A DNA stretch of 64,000 nt from contig CALNHX010005206.1 in the NCBI GenBank assembly GCA_940337035.1, positions 1-64,000 of the forward strand. The letters run 5' to 3'. Below are positions 61,401 to 64,000 of the stretch, piece by piece (the first letter of the stretch is position 1; every line of letters begins with the position of its first letter). Source of the stretch: Agriotes lineatus. Taxonomy: Eukaryota > Arthropoda > Insecta > Coleoptera > Elateridae. Made by a program: the position numbers and the translations under genes. Under the pieces are notes generated by a model. The model made no database searches, was not told the origin of the DNA, and saw only the letters and a program-made list of their open reading frames with translations.

Positions 61401-64000
61401 ATTCTTAGCTGTCACGCAATGTTACCTACCGATTGCAAACTATATATAAAAGCTATAATAATACCTGCAAACGCGTTTTGACACGTTTGAATTGCTTTGC
61501 ATACGAAACAAATAGAACGTAAATTTTATTTGCTGTGTAGTCTAAAAGTTCAATATTACGTTTGCGGAAGATATGCAACTGGGGTGTGCACAATGCCTAT
61601 AAATATAGTCAGCGGTCTATAATTAATTAACTGTGGTTCCTCGACAAAGAGAGTGCTTCCAAAAGTGCACAAAATAATTCTTAGCTGTCACGCAATGTTA
61701 CCTACCGATTGCAAACTATATATAAAAGCATATATAATACCTGCAAACGCTTTTTGACACGTTTGAATTGCTTTGCATACGCAACAAATAGAACGAAAAT
61801 TTTAATTGTTGTGTAGTCTAAAAGTTCAATATTACGTTTGCGGAAGATATGCAACTGGGGTGTGCACAATGCCTATAAATATAGTCAGCGGTCTATAATT
61901 AATTAACTGTGGTTCCTCGACAAAAAGAGTGCTTCCAAAAGTGCACAATTTAATTCTTAGCTGTCACGCAATGTTACCTACCGATTGCAAACTATATATA
62001 AAAGCTTTAATAATACCTGCAAACGCGTTTTGACACGTTTGAATTGCTTTGCATACGAAACAAATAGAACGTAAATTTTAATTGTTGTGTAGTGTAAAAG
62101 TTCAATATTACGTTTGCGGAAGATATGCAACTGGGGTGTGCACAATGCCTATAAATATAGTCAGCGGTCTATAATTAATTAACTGTGGTTCCTCGACAAA
62201 GAGAGTGCTTCCAAAAGTGCACAAAATAATTCTTAGCTGTCACGCAATGTTACCTACCGATTGCAAACTATATATAAAAGCATATATAATACCTGCAAAC
62301 GCTTTTTGACACGTTTTAATTGCTTTGCATACGCAACAAATAGAACGAAAATTTTAATTGTTGTGTAGTGTAAAAGTTCAATATTACGTTTGCGGAAGAT
62401 ATGCAACTGGGGTGTGCACAATGCCTATAAATATAGTCAGCGGTCTATAATTAATTAACTGTGGTTCCTCGACAAAGAGAGTGCTTCCAAAAGTGCACAA
62501 AATAATTCTTAGCTGTCACGCAATGTTACCTACCGATTGCAAACTATATATAAAAGCATATATAATACCTGCAAACGCTTTTTGACACGGTTGAATTGCT
62601 TTGCATACGAAAGAAATAGAACGAAAATTTTATTTGTTGTGTAGTCTAAAAGTTCAATATTACGTTTGCGGAAGATATGCAACTGGGGTGTGCACAATGC
62701 CTATAAATATAGTCAGCGGTCTATAATTGATTGATTGTGGTTCTTCGACAAAGAGAGTGCTTCCAAAAGTGCACAAAATAATTCTTAAGTGTCACGCAAT
62801 GTTACCTACCGATTGCAAACTATATATAAAAGCTTTAATAATACCTGCAAACGCGTTTTGACACGTTAGAATTGCTTTGAATAGGAAACAAATCGAACGA
62901 AAATTTTATTTGTTGTGTAGTCTAAAAGTTCAATATTACGTTTGCGGAAGATATGCAACTGGGGTGTGCACAATGCCTATAAATATAGTCAGCGGTCTAT
63001 AATTGATTGATTGTGGTTCTTCGACAAAAAGAGTGCGTCCAAAAGTGCACAAAATAATTCTTAGCTGTCACGCAATGTTACCTACCGATTGCAAACTATA
63101 TATAAAAGCTTTAATAATACCTGCAAACGCGTTTTGACACGTTTGAATTGCTTTGAATAGGAAACAAATAGAACGAAAATTTTATTTGTTGTGTAGTCTA
63201 AAAGTTCAATATTACGTTTGCGGAAGATATGCAACTGGGGTGTGCACAATGCCTATAAATATAGTCAGCGGTCTATAATTGATTGATTGTGGTTCTTCGA
63301 CAAAGAGAGTGCTTCCAAAAGTGCACAAAATAATTCTTAAGTGTCACGCAATGTTACCTACCGATTGCAAACTATATATAAAAGCTTTAATAATACCTGC
63401 AGACGCGTTTTGACACGTTTGAATTGCTTTGAATAGGAAACAAATAGAACGAAAATTTTATTTGTTGTGTAGTCTAAAAGTTCAATATTACGTTTGCGGA
63501 AGATATGCAACTGGGGTGTGCACAATGCCTATAAATATAGTCAGCGGTCTATAATTGATTAACTGTGGATCCTCGACAGGAAGAGTGCTTCCAAAAGTGC
63601 ACAAAAAAATTCTTAGCTGTCACGCAATGTTACCTACCGATTGCAAACTATATATAAAAGCATATATAATACCTGCAAACGCTTTTTGACACGTTTGAAT
63701 TGCTTTGCATACGAAACAAATAGATCGAAAATTTTTTTTGCTGTGTAGTCTAAAAGTTCAATATTACGTTTGCGGAAGATATGCAACTGGGGTGTTCACA
63801 ATGCCTATAAATATAGTCAGCGGTCTATAATTGATTAACTGTCGATCCTCGACAGGAAGAGTGCTTCCAAAAGTGCACAAAATAATCCTTAGCTGTCACG
63901 CAATGTTACCTACCGATTGCAAACTATATATAAAAGCATATATAATACCTGCAAACGCTTTTTGACACGATTGAATTGCTTTGCATACCAAACAAATAGA

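Larger units (their letters stand above)
39738..64000. repeat. Satellite array, 275-276 bp monomer, about 88 copies, runs off the window
   Basis: Head-to-tail monomers start with TAGTCTAAAAGTTCAATATT and repeat every 275-276 bp from 39751 to the window end. Divergence is low, mainly point changes and 1-3 bp indels. At least five classes can be told apart after GGTCTATAATT: AATTAACTGTGGTTCCTCGA with CAAAGAG (A) or CAAAAAG plus CACAATTTAATT (B); GATTGATTGTGGTTCTTCG (C); GATTAACTGTGGATCCTCGA (D); and AATTAACTGTGGTTCTTCG (E). A 62-codon minus-strand frame appears in some copies but is just a satellite by-product. The left border is sharp, inside BEL gag. Centromeric or pericentromeric location is possible but not shown. 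Confidence 0.97.
48301..64000. repeat. Large higher-order block recurring at 9097-bp and 5244-bp offsets
   Basis: A run of monomers C C C D D D A A B A C B A starts at 48301 and again at 57398, an offset of 9097 bp (33 monomers). At 62642 the C C C D D start occurs again, 5244 bp (19 monomers) later, and leaves the window. Shared private variants confirm this: CACGGTTGAA (48245, 57342, 62586), CACGTTAGAA (48521, 57618, 62862), AGATCGAAAATTTT (49381, 58478, 63722). The 19-monomer unit is the best candidate for a repeating higher-order period. Confidence 0.85.

Noticed and set aside
39738..64000. Regular repeats as a CRISPR array
   Set aside because: The repeated unit is the whole 275-bp monomer with no unique spacers, and the host is a eukaryote.

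Overview
The window looks like nuclear DNA from a large, repeat-rich, AT-rich insect genome. A beetle is possible, but the species cannot be fixed from the sequence. Evidence: spliced genes with GT/AG introns, insect-type host genes, several classes of retrotransposon and hAT DNA transposon, and a long tandem satellite. No prokaryotic, rRNA or CRISPR features are present, and no functional tRNA gene was seen.

Host genes (about 5.3-19.7 kb). On the minus strand, 5349-5812 is the first coding exon of a SIRT7-like deacetylase; its other exons are not in the window. Divergent from it, METTL23 has a 105-bp exon 1 (6785-6889), an 11-kb intron full of transposons, and exon 2 (17928-18512). It is followed after 15 bp by a single-exon SLIRP-like RRM gene (18528-18806) and after 56 bp by a single-exon ACBD6-like gene (18863-19630). 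The first AATAAA seen comes only after ACBD6 (19680). The three genes may therefore share one polycistronic transcript, which is the most interesting gene-level observation here.

Transposon landscape (1-39.7 kb). Many insertions can be ordered from target-site duplications (TSDs): an hAT MITE between SIRT7 and METTL23 (5993-6633); a SINE (14652-17203) split by an hAT element (14899-17121); a 5.8-kb hAT element with GGAGTC-rich ends (20102-25919) holding a decayed LINE; a decayed hAT transposase gene with a visible intron (26165-29500) split by an RTE-type LINE (27327-29191); and a BEL/Pao LTR retrotransposon on the minus strand (30593-39737) whose gag-pol frame is split by a second RTE-type LINE (35657-38049). 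There are also several foldback elements, one with 214-bp arms and a 3-nt loop.

Satellite (39738-64000 and beyond). About 88 head-to-tail copies of a 275-276 bp monomer begin abruptly inside the BEL gag region. Sorting monomers by shared variants shows higher-order structure: an 8-mer duplicated in tandem, a 4-mer duplicated in tandem, and a block that recurs at offsets of 9097 bp (33 monomers) and 5244 bp (19 monomers). One monomer has 60 bp replaced by 56 bp of foreign DNA with a GAA tail. The array continues past the right edge.
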